A model generated the notes under the pieces. That model ran no database searches, had not been told where the DNA came from, and saw only the letters and a program-made list of their open reading frames with translations. Shown here piece by piece: positions 13,501 through 26,907 of a stretch of DNA of 64,000 nucleotides. The DNA lies in assembly GCA_000727475.1 (NCBI GenBank), contig KL647292.1:1577186-1641185 (forward strand), read 5' to 3'. A program made the translations under genes and the position numbers. The stretch comes from Sarcocystis neurona. Lineage: Eukaryota > Apicomplexa > Conoidasida > Eucoccidiorida > Sarcocystidae. Numbering within the stretch: position 1 is the first letter of the stretch; each line of letters opens with the position of its first letter.

Positions 13501-15596
13501 TACACCTAACTCCATGGCCACTATTATGGTGAAGTGAAGACGGTCGCAAGCGCGTCCTTGTTCCTGACCACTCGCGTACATAAATGCGAAAGTATCAGCG
13601 AAGGAACGGCAGGGACTGGTGACATTCTGCGAGCCAACGTAGGTGGCTGGGTATAGAGGTTACATTGGCATACATGTCTTTTTCTCTCTGCACAGTGCTG
13701 AGCACATGCTCTTGTGGTATCAACTGCGCAATTGCCTCAGCACTAATGCCGCCGCTCAACGCCCGACACGAATGCCTCTGTGGAGTATTTTGGATGGGAT
13801 GCGAAGTAAGAGAGACGCGTGACACTCGTACGACTTGTTCAGGCACATAAATAAGTAACTGGCGTACGCAGTAACTGAGCGCAGTCTACTTCTTTGTAGA
13901 ACAGCACCGCAGTCTCCTGTCGCTGGAACTTTCTCTTCTTCACCACTTTTATTGCGTAAATCTGTCTGCTCGCTCTGTGTGTGCCGGTAAGAACGATCCT
14001 GGAAAAGGAAGAGAAAACAGGCACACAACTTCAAAGTGATATTGTGGGACACGAATGGCCCATCCCAAAGAAGGACCGGGCCCGTACGCTTGCATGATTG
14101 GGTGAGGACGTAAATTCTACGCACATTCGCGAAATAAAACAGGCGACGACTTCGTGCAACATGGAGGAAGAAGTGTTTCAGTCTCTTCACTGTGGCTCGG
14201 GTCCTGTGTAGGTAGTGTTGCTTGAGGTTACGAGATGCTTGACGTAGACCCTTAATCATGCAGAGAAAAAGCCCTGTACATCTGCTTATGATTGCACGGT
14301 ATTCTACACGACGAGGTGCATCTACTGACACGTAGTCTCTAGGCTTGTCCGCGGAATGACTACATTGTGTGCTTTGACTGACATTCTCATTGTCTCATCC
14401 GATAGCCTGCTTTCTTAGAAAATACCTTGTCGTACCGGCGTTGCACCAACCTTGCGCGTTACAAGTAGGCACATAGCTTTCTGCATGGATAGCCGATGCT
14501 CATGTAGTCGGGGACATGAGAATGGAAAGAAGAAACGAGGTCCAGCCGAACACGGACTGGGCACCTCCCTTCTGCACCTGTGTGCACGCTTACGGGCACG
14601 GAACAGCGCAGGTGCCAGCCGCGTAAGCAAACACTAGAACAAAATGGGCATATCCACAAAAGCATACGCAGAGCCCAACTCTACAGGCTACGTACAGATG
14701 TGCACCTGTCAGTTGCAGCATCACATAATACTGCATGATGAGTGCAGTAGTGAATGACACGAAATTCCGTACCCTGTGTCAAGAATTCATAGTCCTTCAA
14801 TACTGCGCAGCGCCTGCATACTTACGCGGGGATATATACAAGTGTACATATACATATATATACATATATATGTATCCCGTGTACGTAACACTACGTATGG
14901 AATCAATGTAAGGCGTCCGAGTACACATCCATGTGAATGTTCATATTTTAGATCTCAGCATGTGTATGAGGGGATACGCCGGGCTCTCCTGCGCAGCCAT
15001 ACACGCAGGGATATATCTGCGCGTGTGTGCCCCCACCTGCGTGTGCGTAGAGATGAGCGTAGGGCACAAACGTATTGTCAAATTTTTCATTATCCTTCCC
15101 CTCTCTTATCTCAACAGCCTTCCTCTCTACCTTCCCCTCTTTACCTTCTTTTTCCGCTTCCAGCCTGTGTTTTGAGCACATCTATGCAGATACAGACGAA
15201 CACGTCTGTACTAGGAGGTGAAAACCTAGAGTCGTTCACAACTGCAGCGACGTCTCCTATCGCAGCATCACGTAAGTCGCCATACCCATACGTGCCGCGT
15301 CCGAGAACATTCCTGTGAAGGTCGAAATAACGATAGATGTCACTTTCTGAGTAGGCATAGCCAAAAGACCTCTTTGGCAGTTCTTTCCGTCGCATGTTGA
15401 GGCCCTTGAAAAGCGGGGTTTTTAAAATGAGATCGTCTTTCAGTGCAGAGCCACCCAGTACCTCGTACGTCTTATTGGCCTTGAGGCCGCGTAGTTTTCT
15501 CTTCTGTCCCAGAAGGCGTGTTTTTTCAATGTCGAACACGGAGAAGAACGGGCAACCCCTCCCTCCGCGACTACCCTTTGTGTCCTTGTTGCCCAT
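263..15596 (-). CDS. CDPK: Calcium-dependent protein kinase (CDPK), 5' part, 12 exons, continues past left edge
   Basis: Ser/Thr kinase of the CDPK family, which couples calcium binding by C-terminal EF-hands to phosphorylation in apicomplexan motility, invasion or egress. Exons, in order: 15596-15286, 13998-13868, 13200-13142, 12140-12052, 11314-11254, 10123-10103, 7592-7471, 5657-5543, 3159-3091, 2520-2457, 1333-1252, 351-263. All have GT/AG borders and all phases agree, giving 404 residues. The start chosen is the ATG at 15596 (MGNKDTKG), because Gly2 fits N-myristoylation; an in-frame ATG 18 bases upstream is the alternative. Visible motifs are LGRGTYG (98-104), AIK Lys121, FYKEV Glu140, HRDIK Asp215, AENFLF (218-223), DFG (236-238), YIAPE (258-262), CDLWSVG, RRLSATE and ALTHPW. 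Exon 12 looks like the start of the autoinhibitory junction helix. EF-hands are not in the window. Which CDPK paralogue this is cannot be decided. Confidence 0.9.
3392..3491. repeat. 50-bp tandem duplication in CDPK intron 8
   Basis: Two adjacent copies begin cgtgtcttggttgtag at 3392 and at 3442, roughly 80% identical, between exons 8 and 9 of the kinase gene. No coding content. Confidence 0.8.
8353..8705. repeat. 163-bp direct duplication in CDPK intron 6
   Basis: Copies at 8353-8515 and 8543-8705 are separated by 27 bases and differ at only two positions (gggacct/gggatct and gtgtccg/gtttccg). The high identity suggests a recent duplication. On the minus strand both copies are open for about 40 codons, but both differences change an amino acid and the reading frame resembles no known family, so coding is not supported. 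Confidence 0.9.
9147..9323. repeat. 50-bp direct repeat pair in CDPK intron 6
   Basis: Copies at 9147-9196 and 9274-9323, starting ataacagtttgctacatg, with one mismatch and an offset of 127 bases. Confidence 0.85.
10103..15596 (-). other. CDPK myristoylated N-terminus and kinase N-lobe to catalytic loop (exons 1-6)
   Basis: Exon 1 gives a basic, low-homology N-terminal extension of about 90 residues (with Cys15, a possible palmitoylation site) and then the glycine-rich loop. Exon 2 carries the ATP-binding Lys and the helix-C Glu. Exon 3 has HPNIVQWCDCFEDE. Exon 4 has VLELCTGGDLF. Exon 5 ends exactly at HRDIK. Exon 6 is a 21-base microexon encoding AENFLFK between a clean acceptor (ctaccag) and donor (gtgagc). 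Seen directly: every junction is in phase. Odd point: the usual Pro of the CDPK motif HRDLKPEN is Ala here. Confidence 0.88.
10893..11010. repeat. Short imperfect direct repeat in CDPK intron 5
   Basis: The string cagtttgtactgcaggtga recurs about 66 bases later as cagtttgtgctgcaggtga, each preceded by tctatct. A small local duplication with no visible function. Confidence 0.6.
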
Positions 15597-18500
15597 GACT
15601 AGTAGACGAGGCATATAGACCGATTTCCTCGTAAATAAACCCTACGCGTCTACAGATACGTGCAAGACGAGGCGCATGGTGTAGCCGTGCAAACCGCGTT
15701 GGAGTAAAAGGAATTCTCTTGCTAAGTACAAGAAACTTCTATTGGCAGGTGCTGCTGTTGGTATCTGATGAGTGTGGCCATATTCCGACTCTGCAGGTAA
15801 CTGCTATATGGAAGCGACCTCGACGGAGAACGTACAGGTGAAAACCGAAGACATTCGCCCCGAATTTTTACTTTGGACGCTGTACTCAAAATAGAACTCT
15901 GGGGACGAAGGGGACAAGCTGACAAGGCCGCAGTCGCGAAATTAGCATTTACTGGGGCACAAACGCATGTCGTTTATCCGGGGCCACCCAGCCGCTGTAA
16001 CAGAACAGCCAGACACGCGCAGAGGACAGGGAGCCACTCATATACTAAGGCCTATGACTGCGCAAATACACGTGTGTGTAAGGCCGCCAGTTTACCACAG
16101 GTGTATACTGGCACACACGAGATGTGTGCGAACACAAGCGCGCTGAGCCTTCCACAAATGTCTCAGGTGTACACCTGCGCATACAGAGAAGCGTTCTTCT
16201 ACGTGTACTTGATTCGTTTCCGCCGCGTGTATACGCTCGTACGAAAGCAACTGCACAAGCTTGCCGCATACTCGTGTGCAGCGTCTTCGTCAGCGCACTT
16301 CTTCAGAGTACAAACTTACCAAGATGCGGTCTAGTAAGCCTGTGTGTAACGCTCGCTTTAGTTCACATAATGCACACGGTAGGATGGTTTCAAACCGTGA
16401 CCGTTTGTTCGCACGTTACACCCGACAGAAAGGAACAGAGAATACATCAAAGTTTCTTCTCTTTGCGCAGCGCACCTCTCCCAGCGAGGCGGGCAACGTG
16501 TATCAGAAAGTCAAGCCTGTATCACAGAGATCTTCAGGAATCAAAAGCAGATGTCAGACCGGTATACCTCACCTCGCGCTTCCGGCAAAGGCTCTTCCTG
16601 TTGCATCCTCAATATTGACTGTGTTCGCTCGCTGATGCAGTCGCCTGCACTGTCAGGATCTCCTAGTTTGTGACGGGTTCTCCGGGGATAGTAGCCTAAG
16701 CCAATGGGATTGCGACAGCTCTTCTCTGCAGGGTACACATAATACAAGTATACATGTATACTACATATCACTTCCCTACTCGCTGCAGGTGCACTACGGT
16801 GAACCCTGGTCTCACGGAAATGTCCACGTGTTAAGACGTGGGAAGAGGCGAGCTCAAAATCCCGTGAAGCTGCTCGGAGGCTCGTGTGTAGGTCACCTAA
16901 TGGTTTGCTAATTATTTCGTTTAGTTCACGATTCGACAAACAAACTTTTTGAGCTTTGCTTGGAAGAACATGTCATGAAACAGGAAAAAAACATTCTTAC
17001 GACACGAGGATCGGAGAATCAATTAGTAATAATTTACGATTCGTACATCTGTATGTGAAACAAGGAATTCGAAGTTGTCATCTCTGAGACATCACTCAAC
17101 GAGAAAAAGTCGTAAACCACCAGAGACGGAGGCCCCGAGCGTCCTGCGAAGAAAACACACATCAGTAGTGGCCCGCTTCACTGTAACTAGGGAAAAAGTG
17201 GAAACAACCACTTCAAAAAACGGCTGCTAACCCTCCGATCCTCGCCGGCGTCTCCAGGGGGCCTCAACGCGTGCTCCGCAAAAGGTGCCTTCTACGTTGT
17301 ACTGGAACCTTATTGCGGCTGACGTTTCCAAAGCTACGAGGGCTGCTAGCAGCGTCGCTACTCGAAAACACGGCTCGTACTCCACTGCTGCATTCAGTAG
17401 GGCTCCTAGCGGTAAGTACGGCTCTTCACGTGGGCACTACTAATAACCCCACAGTTGGCATTCTAACTCTCAACGCATATATAGGTTTGTGCGACTAACC
17501 CCATCGGGACTGCCTTTTACAGCAACAACTTGTTACCGGCCACCCTACGCACCTCGTCCTGCTAAGCCCGTGTGTACCGCTACTGCTGTCGCAACACTAC
17601 TGCGCATACTAATACGTTAGCCACTAACATAATATGTCACTACTGCAATTACTACTGTTATCACTGTACACTACCACAGCCACTAGTACCACACGTGCCG
17701 CCTTGGCAAGTGCTATCCAACTCGTACTCCTATGATCATTAATGCTCCGAGGACCTCGACGACCGAGTTCGTACTCGAAATCACTCAAATTTTCAGACTA
17801 CCACTGAACGCGTGGCGTAGCTCTGGGGCGACTGACGCAATGCCGCGTGACGTCCACAATCGTTTCTACAACCACCGGACGTCAGAGTCACCTCAGTTTG
17901 AAACAAGGCACGCCGTAAGGCTATACCAGGAAGACGATTACCATGGATCTTGCAGGTGACCTGCTATGTCGGGCAAGGGTGTTGCTCTTCGTGTAGCTAC
18001 GTATTGTCGTTTGTAGTACATGGCACTCTTCGTGTCCGTTCACCAGCGGGGTTATAGATCAGGTGCTCACAAAGCGCTGGATTTCATGCTACTACTACCA
18101 CTAATGACGGTATATCGACAGCGCCAAGTGCTCAGGGTGATGTGCAGCGGCCGCCGTGCAATTCTGCATAGTTCACCTGGTCATCCTGGTGCCGCGGTGC
18201 GCGCTGCTGTACAGTTGATTTCCATCATATAGCAGTGGACAGCTCGCGTGAAGAACACTTCTTCTTTATGACACAGACGCCGAGGCAGCTTGACACTGCT
18301 CACTTTTACCTCCCGGGAGGCTGTCCATACTTGACGCTGGAGTCTTCTCGCGTAAACCCACTGTTAATACGTTTGCCACGTGGCCTCCGTCTGTTGACTT
18401 GTCGCTGACATGTCTGCAAACCTCACGTGTCATGCAACTACTACTTGATATAGGACTCCTGCAACCGTTACCAGCGTTTGACGCTTGCTACGATAAACCA

Positions 18501-21500
18501 AAACCGTAGCTAAAACCGAGCTTTGTTGGCTTGCAAACAAGACTCCTGCTACTGTCTTTATCACGGCCACAACTACAGTTACAAATGCTTCCTTCCGCTA
18601 TCAGTTTTACTACCAGCACCCTGACAGGTTGTATCACACGAATGCCAGTTGCATGAAATGGCCTTGCAGTGATTTTAGAAGAGATGCAATGCTTGCAAAC
18701 AAGGCTGCCGTAGGTTGACAAGCGATGAAGACTGTTTTAGCATAGGCACAACGTACGGCCGGGCGCCTTGAAAGGCGGCAGCTGCGATTGTCATGTTGCA
18801 GATTTGCGGCATCTTCAAAACTGCGCCCTGAGCCGCAGTGATTTACACCTGTAGCGCGTCGTGTGCATAACGGCATCCGTACAGCTGTAAACTAGTTTGG
18901 GTGCAGCCGAAGGGACATCCAGTGCGCGGCCACGGAACTAGAGGCTTCGAAACAAATCCTCAGTATTTCTGGTACGGGTCGAAACACAGGTCAATATTCT
19001 TCTAGTACGCGAAATCGACTGCACAGCGCGCATACACTGCCACCCACTTCTGCGACGGTGTATCCCAGAAGCCATATCTCGAGAGAGGTGCACCTTACGA
19101 TGGCACTTAACGCCGCGCACACGCATCTACACTGCAAAAGCAACACGTACTCGCACAGGCGTACCTTATAATAACATACAAAGCCAAACACCTACGTTTG
19201 ACCCGAATTTCGGTGTTGTAGCCTTTTACACCGATACACTCTTGTCAGCGCGTGTTTTCAAGCAAACTGGTCTGAATTTTCATAACAGTGAATTTCAGAA
19301 GCGCCTAAGTACACGCTGACATCTCTAACGAGCCTACAACCATCGGCGATACGTATGCGTCTGCCTCCATCCGTACCATTGTAAGATAGTACTTCGATAC
19401 ACCTTCATGAGTCTTCTGCCCCGGTGGCTTTCTCGAGCCTGTGAAAGCCTCGTAGTCAGGGCAAAGGTACGTACTTTGCTTGGCGTGTACAGCGGATGTA
19501 TGCACTGACGCAACATTGACCGCCCGCCACTGCCTTAAGGCGTGTGCGTCCCCTCCACATGCTTGTGAAGGACTGTACAGAAGACGAAGGTTTAAAACGG
19601 ACACTTTGCAGGCCTCATTGTGGCTGCAGCTCCTTGCATAAGACATATAGCTCCATGGCGGGAATATATTGATGTCATTACGTTCCTCTTGAGCGTGTGC
19701 TCGCTTGCTATACAGTGGGGGATCCGTCTACAGCGTTTTTGGTTTGAATCCAGCTGTCCATCCCGCAAAATTCTTGGAGGACTTGCGCTCCTTCACGCGA
19801 CAGGAGGTACACTGTCAGCGTGCTCAGCACCTCTGAGCAGCAGCACCAGTGACGACGTCGGGTGACGCTTCTGCAACACTGGTGATGTTACACTGAAAAT
19901 CGGTCAGAATGTCGCGTTCACACGAGGGGGCTGAGGAACGAGGTTGACAACCTCTTTTAGTACGCATGTACTGAGGACATGTCTCATCTGGAAACACGGA
20001 AACCTTGGCTTGTTATCGAGATCGAGCAAGCATGCGGTTCAGTAGTCAACAGCCTAGACCAAGTCATGAGTGTTCTTTTTATATGATGCTTCATAAATCT
20101 TTGATAATAATCTTGTGTGTGCGCACAATAGACTAGCAAGCTATGTGCTCGGAAGGTGGGTGAGTCAAGTCCTTTGCACGTGGTCGTGAAAAGTGTAACA
20201 GGCCTTCGACACTGTGAAGGCGGCATCATTCACTGAAGTAAACTACACTGAGAAATACCCTCCACGACATTTTTCTCCGAAGACGTGAACGGGACAGTCC
20301 TCCAACAGAGGGGGGCGCTGAAAAGGTCCGTCGGTTTGAGGGCGTGATGTGTTTTACTCGTGCGACACATGTCGAAGGGACAGTGTTTGCAGAGGCAACG
20401 GCGCAGCTACTGTTGTCTAGCCTAAGTGGACAGGAAATACGTAGTGCCAGAAACGACACATGTCGAAAGGACAACGTTTGCAGAGGCAACGGCGCAGCTA
20501 CTGTTGTCTAGCCTAAATGGACAGGAAATACGTAGTACCAGAAACGGTCTCCGACATCCGTAGGAAAAATAGTACAACGGTCAACGCATACGAGGGCGGA
20601 ACTTTGGAATTGAACGCCGATCAGCAGTTGAGCGTCTCACACGGGGTTCCCGGAGAAGACGCTGAAGTACTTGCCAAGGATAGGAAGTGAAGGACGGGCA
20701 TGTATAGAGTACGAGATCCTTTTTCCTTGCTGCTTCGGCTGCTTCCTCCATTTCGCCGGTCGCGAGCAGCAGCAATTCCCCGCCATCAGCGCACACAGGG
20801 GGGCTCTTCCTTTACTCCTCCATTTCAGTCTGTTGTACGAAAGCAGGCGACTACTGCTTTAGACGCAGTGGCTGCCGAGGAATGTCTGTAGTCGTGTTTA
20901 TACCAGGGAATCAAAATGAGACGACGTGGGGGATGGAAGGATTCTTTGACACGCTGCGAAACATAGACAACCATGCTTCCTGCCTGTCGACGCATTAGTA
21001 TCATATGTGCACGGTGCAGAATTCAGCAGTGCTGGAGTATACGGTCGCCCGCAACCGAGACCAACTGAAGCAGCGGTGCGTCGTTCACCCTGATGTCAAT
21101 CTTGTGTTGGCTTTATTAGGGACACCACGGAGACTTTGTGCCTCCCTTGTGTGCCTTCCAAACAGTCCAACGCAAAACGGTATGACGTACTGTTTAGCCC
21201 AAATTGTTCGGCAAAGATCTTCGTTGGCGTGCAACTTCCATTTAAAGGCACACATCCATTATCGCACGCACAAACGTCGCATAACGGAATCTTATTGCGT
21301 AGGTTGTCTTGCGGGTGCAGCGCTTTTACGGTGACAATTGTGCATTTTCTTAAAAAGAAGGCATTCAGATGCAGGTCTCATAGAACAGATGCCCTTATAC
21401 ACCCATGCAGAAAGTGGGAGACTGTCGCACGTGGCTCGAAAATGTCACACATATATGCTTTGTCACTCTCGACGATGTGTCCAAATGTTGAACGTAAATT

Positions 21501-22716
21501 GCGAATACGCGGTTATCTGCGTAGCTGAAGCGCAAAACTTAATCTACCATGTCAAATATATTACGACAGGAAAAACAACGCTGCGCCTTCAAACGTGCTT
21601 GTCATTCAACACCCTCAATCGCTCTACCTACGAAGATTCGCCACACGCGGAACCGCGCCACACGTACGTACGCGAATATGCTGATACGCGGTACATATAT
21701 ACTCAATAATACATAACGAGACTTTCTTCTTTAAGAAGGAACTGCTCTAAATATTTTTTGTCAGCTCATATGACACGTACGACCTTTCGTGTCCTATCAA
21801 CTCAAAAAGATTGAACGGCAAGATAAAAAGCCTACTACAGTGTGCGTCGAATGAACGTCTTCAATGTAGTGAAAACACTGTTGCAGGCGTATACATCATT
21901 ATGCGTACATGGCAGTTCCTGCGGACGGATTCTTCTCACCCGCTGGACGAAACTGTCACTATTCTGCCTGCCAGTCACAAACAGCTATTATTTGGCGCAC
22001 ATAGATTCCGCCGCTCAGTAAATAGCAGCAGTGGCGCCTACTCTTCCAGATGGCGCGTCATCGAGCAGACTTACACGTGCAGGTAGACACAACTCAGTTT
22101 CACTCGAATCGGCGTTGCACGGGCACAAGTCCACGCGAAAGTAATTACACGTGCATACAACGGCCGAATGCCAGCAGGCATCCCCATAGGCAGTGTATAC
22201 TCTGTCGGCAAAGAAACAATTGGCATTACGAAGTCTTCTCTGCCCCAATATAGCCGTCAACTTCAAGATCCACCCTGGACAACGGTACGTAGAGGCACAG
22301 GCGCAGACGTGTGTAGGAGTATTCTGTCAAAGGATTCGTCGAGAATAAATAGCTATCTCGCAGAGTCTACGTCCACGCAAGAAAAACAATGCGTGGAGGA
22401 TGCTGACCACGTGCGCGGCCTCCCGCTGTTGTTGGTCAGACGCAGAGGAAACTTACACCTGCATCAGTGTACGCCCCTCTGTCTATCTATATCTTTCCCT
22501 GCATAATCGGAGACGGATGAGCGGAGTCGCACGCTGTGTAGCGCGTCCGTTCTCAAAATTAGACGCCTGTCGGCACGGGAATGGATGGTACAGAAGAATA
22601 GTGTATACGCACATGTCAAGCGCACTGGCAAATTCACATCCGAGTCGGTGGAAACTCAGTAAAAAGACTGTACGTCATGGTCTGCAGCCGCGGATGGATC
22701 CGTTCACGACGAACTT
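15597..22716. other. Intergenic stretch without recognisable gene
   Basis: About 7.1 kb between the CDPK start and the 3' end of the next gene. Only short open frames on both strands occur, none with a family motif, paired splice sites plus conserved protein, or a triplet-repeat tract. The part just above 15596 should hold the CDPK promoter; no core element can be named from sequence. A 91-bp tandem duplication lies at 20363-20544. Confidence 0.6.
20363..20544. repeat. 91-bp perfect-length tandem duplication
   Basis: Two abutting 91-base units, each starting cgacacatgtcgaa, at 20363-20453 and 20454-20544. They differ at five positions and all five are transitions. The unit contains the inner palindrome gacacatgtc. 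Confidence 0.92.
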
Positions 22717-25700
22717 TTATATTCCACTCAGACAGGATATATCTTCTTCTGTAAGTTCGAATGCATCTTTGTCTCCTAGAGTGTCTCCGTCTTCGTTGCA
22801 CAAACGCTCCCAGTCAAATGTTCCCTTTCCTTCCTGACTTATCCCTTCGCTTCGTCTCGCCGTTGGCGGATGCCGTCCGCTCGTCGAGGTTTCTCCGTTC
22901 AGGAGATTTAACGTCGCACCTCCTTGAAGTGAATTAGAGCGCCTGTTTTGTCTGTCTTTAGCACACCGCGGAGGAGGATGGATACTGCGAGTCTCCCCAC
23001 GCCGATTTCGCCGCTGCCGGTAGTGTGCTTCCTCGTGTTTCTGTAGCAGTTCTTCGAGGCTTCCTGTCACCGGAGGTTGCTGTTCGAGTGTTTCAGATAT
23101 CAGCGGTGTCCTGTGTCGCGCTGAGGTCGTGTCCGTCTTCTGGAAGGTTTCCTTGTCATTTGTCCACGTTGTTCTTTTTTGCTGAGTACAGTGCCTTTCA
23201 GCAATCAAAGCTTCTCTGGCTCTCTCCTGTTTCCTCCTTCGTGCGTTTGACGGCGATTCGCTTGCTAGTGCCCTCTCCTTTTTGTGCGTGCAATCATCGT
23301 CTGTTCCCGTCAGAGATCGGAAAAGCTGTGTGGTTGTCTCTTGCGATATTGAAGTACTACCGCTGTCGCTGCCGGTAACATCGCGTGTAGCACGAGCAAC
23401 AGCGGCAAAGAAGCGACTACTTGATGGGGTGGATGGCCTTTTTCTTAGATGACAAGACCTGTTCTTACTTCCCTTGTCTACGAAGTTCTCTTTGTCGTGC
23501 GCGTCGCTGCCCTCATCCGTACTGCTTCGTCCTGTGTTATCAGGGCAAATAAATTCCTGCAATTGTTGAAGCTCAACGTCATGTCTTTGCTTCCCTCCTG
23601 CTGCTCCTGCTGCAACTGCAAAAAGACGGGACGGACACGGCGCGCGAGTGGATCTCGTTGTTGTCAGGAAACCACCTATTTTTTGATTGCGTGGCATAGC
23701 TTCAACAGCATCCATTTCAAGCCAGTCTAGCTGCAGACGCTGTTCGGCGCTGCAGAGACGCCTCTGTTCCTGCAGCCGTGAAAAACAGGTACCGCGTTGT
23801 CTTTCCTGCTGAACATTGTGGCTGCTTGTACTTGCGCAACTATCATGTGCCGTTTCAACAGTCCCCTTATTGCAACAGGCTGTACCACGCCATGCTGCTG
23901 CCACAGCCGCATTCACGTTCGTGCCTTCATTTGAGGACAACCGCAGTGCCTGCTTTCTGCTGCGGGGGCTGCCCTCTCCTGGACCGTCGTAGTTGCGTGT
24001 TCCAGCCTCTGAGGCGAAGCGACAATCCGCAAGTCTTCTGGAGACAGCGCTACGTGCACACTCGGCAGCAGCAGGAGAAAAAACGTAACTCGCACTTCGG
24101 CCTTTCCTATTAGCCACTTCACACTCGACAACTGAAATGCGTCTGTCTACGCTCTCGCCCGTAAGTAATGGATTGTGAGCGTCGCAGTCCCCGTAGACGT
24201 GGCCGTCGTTCTTGCTGTTAGAGTCTCCCCTGTTAGTTTTCACAGTCAAGCGTTTATTGTGTGAAGGGAAATCTTTCAGCTGTGGCACACAGGAACTCGA
24301 ATCTGCAAGTTCTGAACGACTGGAAAGGCTGCAGGGAGTCAAAAGCGATGTTTGTTTGTTGCCGGCGTTGCCTTTTCTCCCTGGTAAGTTTAGGTGGACT
24401 GGTTCTGTCGAAGGTAGCCGAGTGTTCCCCTCTGCTGTTGAAGTGCTGCAGCCCCGACAGCTACTGCTGATGCCGTCGCTGTCGTCACTATTACCGTTAG
24501 CACACACGCCGTCTAACCCCGTATCCACACCTCGTGCTAAAGTTCCTTTCCGTCTACGCGTGAACTGTACCTGTTGCCTGCTCTTCGATAGTGGTGTTGC
24601 CTTTCCGTCTAGGGTAAATTCGGCACCTAGGCAGGCACGTGGCGTCGCACGTTGCGTAGCGTCGTTGGCGTGTGCCTGTGTCCATTCATTTAACAAATCG
24701 CCGGCTGCGCTGTCGTCGTATACACCCGTATCTGTGCCAGCGCTTGTATATTTAACAACTGCTCTTCGCGTGGCTGCTGCTGCGTCCAGGGCTGCTTGTG
24801 CTTTCTCGATCGCTGCCGCTGTATCAAGTTCTGCTGCGGTGGCAACGGCGTCGAGGCCTGGGTGTGTGGCTGCGCCTCGCGTTATTGCTGCTAGGCGCGT
24901 TACTGCAGCAGACAGAGGCGCTGCAGCGGAAGTAGACTGCAGGGATCTTGCCCTTGAACGCGGACGGGTGGATATAACCCCTTTCACTAATGATGTGTTC
25001 TCCTTTATGGTTGAAGAGACGACACTACGAGTTGCTGTTACTGTGAGTTCACGCTCTGTTGAGCTTGCAGAATACGCAGGCACATCAGATTTTCGCGTGC
25101 TTACTATATTTGGAGAGTCTGAGTACCACCTCTTATCTGCTGCAGCAGCATTACGTAGGTGTAGTGGGCGAACAGAGGGTTTTCCTGCAGGCAACAATTC
25201 ATCGGCTAGCATCCGACATTCTCGGCTGCTGTCTCCGCTACTGCCGTCATCACTGCTCCTGCTGTTGTGGGACTCACTGCTGCGAGTGAGGTTGCTTTGA
25301 GTGATGCTGCTGTCGCCAAGATCAACGCTGCCGGCGCTGCAGCTCAGGCTGCTGCTGGTGTGAGTCTCTCTTTCTGATTGACAGCGCAACATCGATCGCA
25401 GCGAGGCTCGCACAGTGAGGCCGCCCACAGAAGATCTTGCTGTTGCTCCTCCTGTGCAGCTACCTGCGCTAGTAACGTTATTCCTGATTATTTCGACTGC
25501 AGGTGGCAGCTGCTTCATATCTTCCGCAATGTGTCGTCTCTTTGATGCACCAGCAGCGCTTGTGAACTTCTCACGAACAACAGCATCTGTGTCAGCTCGT
25601 ACAGTAGTGCTGCTGCTCCGTACCGAAATGCTGCTAACCGTACGAGTAGCGAGGTTGTTGCCGCCGCTGCTGCTGCTGCTGCTGAAGCCTGGGTGGTGCG

Positions 25701-26870
25701 GTCGCTGCTGTGCCGGCTGACTGACGCTGCTGCTGCTGCTGCATCTCTCTGTCAACCCTCCTTGAGAAGATGCAGACGCACCGGCAGACTGAGATCTACA
25801 GGCGCGACCATTTGGGGAAGCTTTCACAGATTGGCGACGTAGAATAGACATGATGGTGGCGTTTCGCTCAAACCTCTGCTGCTGCTCTCTGACTACTGCA
25901 CTTGGACCGCCCCCAGGGGTTGGTGCGGCGCCAACAGAGTCCGTTGTTGCTGCTTCTCTCTGAGCACTGCTGCGGTTATTGGCAGGCGAAACAACTCCTG
26001 TCGGCGCAGCAGCTATATCCACCGACAATCTTCTTGGTTTCGCTGGTGCTGCTCCTGTTATCATTTTTGCATCTGGCACTGGTTCTGCTGTTGCCGCTGC
26101 ATTGCTGCGTAGCAGTTGTAGATGCTGCGCAACACCCGCCGATCCCGCTCTAAGCGACCCACTGTGGAGAGCACAAACCGCAGGGACAGCAGCTCCAGCG
26201 GCAGCCACGCCAATGCGCGAAGCGGTTACAGCAGCAGCAGTACACATATGCGAGCGCGCCTCGGTGACAGCAGCTGCAGCTTTATGAACAAGTGGAGCAG
26301 TGACAGCAGCAGCAGCGGGTCCAGGAAGAGCTGCAGGAGCGTCGCCTGCAGCGGACAAAGGGGCACCTTCCTTATCACTCTTCAAGATAGCAACACCAGG
26401 CACGTCAGCTGCAGCAAAGGAACTAGCGATGGCCGCCGTCTGTGCAGCAGCAGGCCGCGAAGCAACATCAGCAGTAGCAACAGCACAAGTGCTTTTCTCT
26501 ATGACTGCACAAGGAGGTAGGGGAGGGTCCCCCCTGCTTGTCGATTCCCCAGTAGCCTGAACAGTGTTTATGGGACCGCCTTCCGCAGCAGCAACAGCAG
26601 CCGCAGCAAGGGTAAGTGCCTCTGCTGTATTCGCTGCTGCCGCCGTTGCTGCCGCCTCCACCAGCCGCACGCGGCTGGCTTCCAACCCCCCGCGGTGCAC
26701 TTCTCGACCAGGCTTCTCGCTCACGCTGCTGCTGCTGCTACCATCTGCGCGTGCTGCTGCAGACACGCCCCACAGAGTCAGAAAGCAACAGCGTTGAAGC
26801 AAATCTTCCTGTCTGCAGCGTTGTACACCCGTAAGGGCTCTCAACATGCATAGACCACCCGGACACCCGT

Positions 26871-26907
<37 letters not shown>

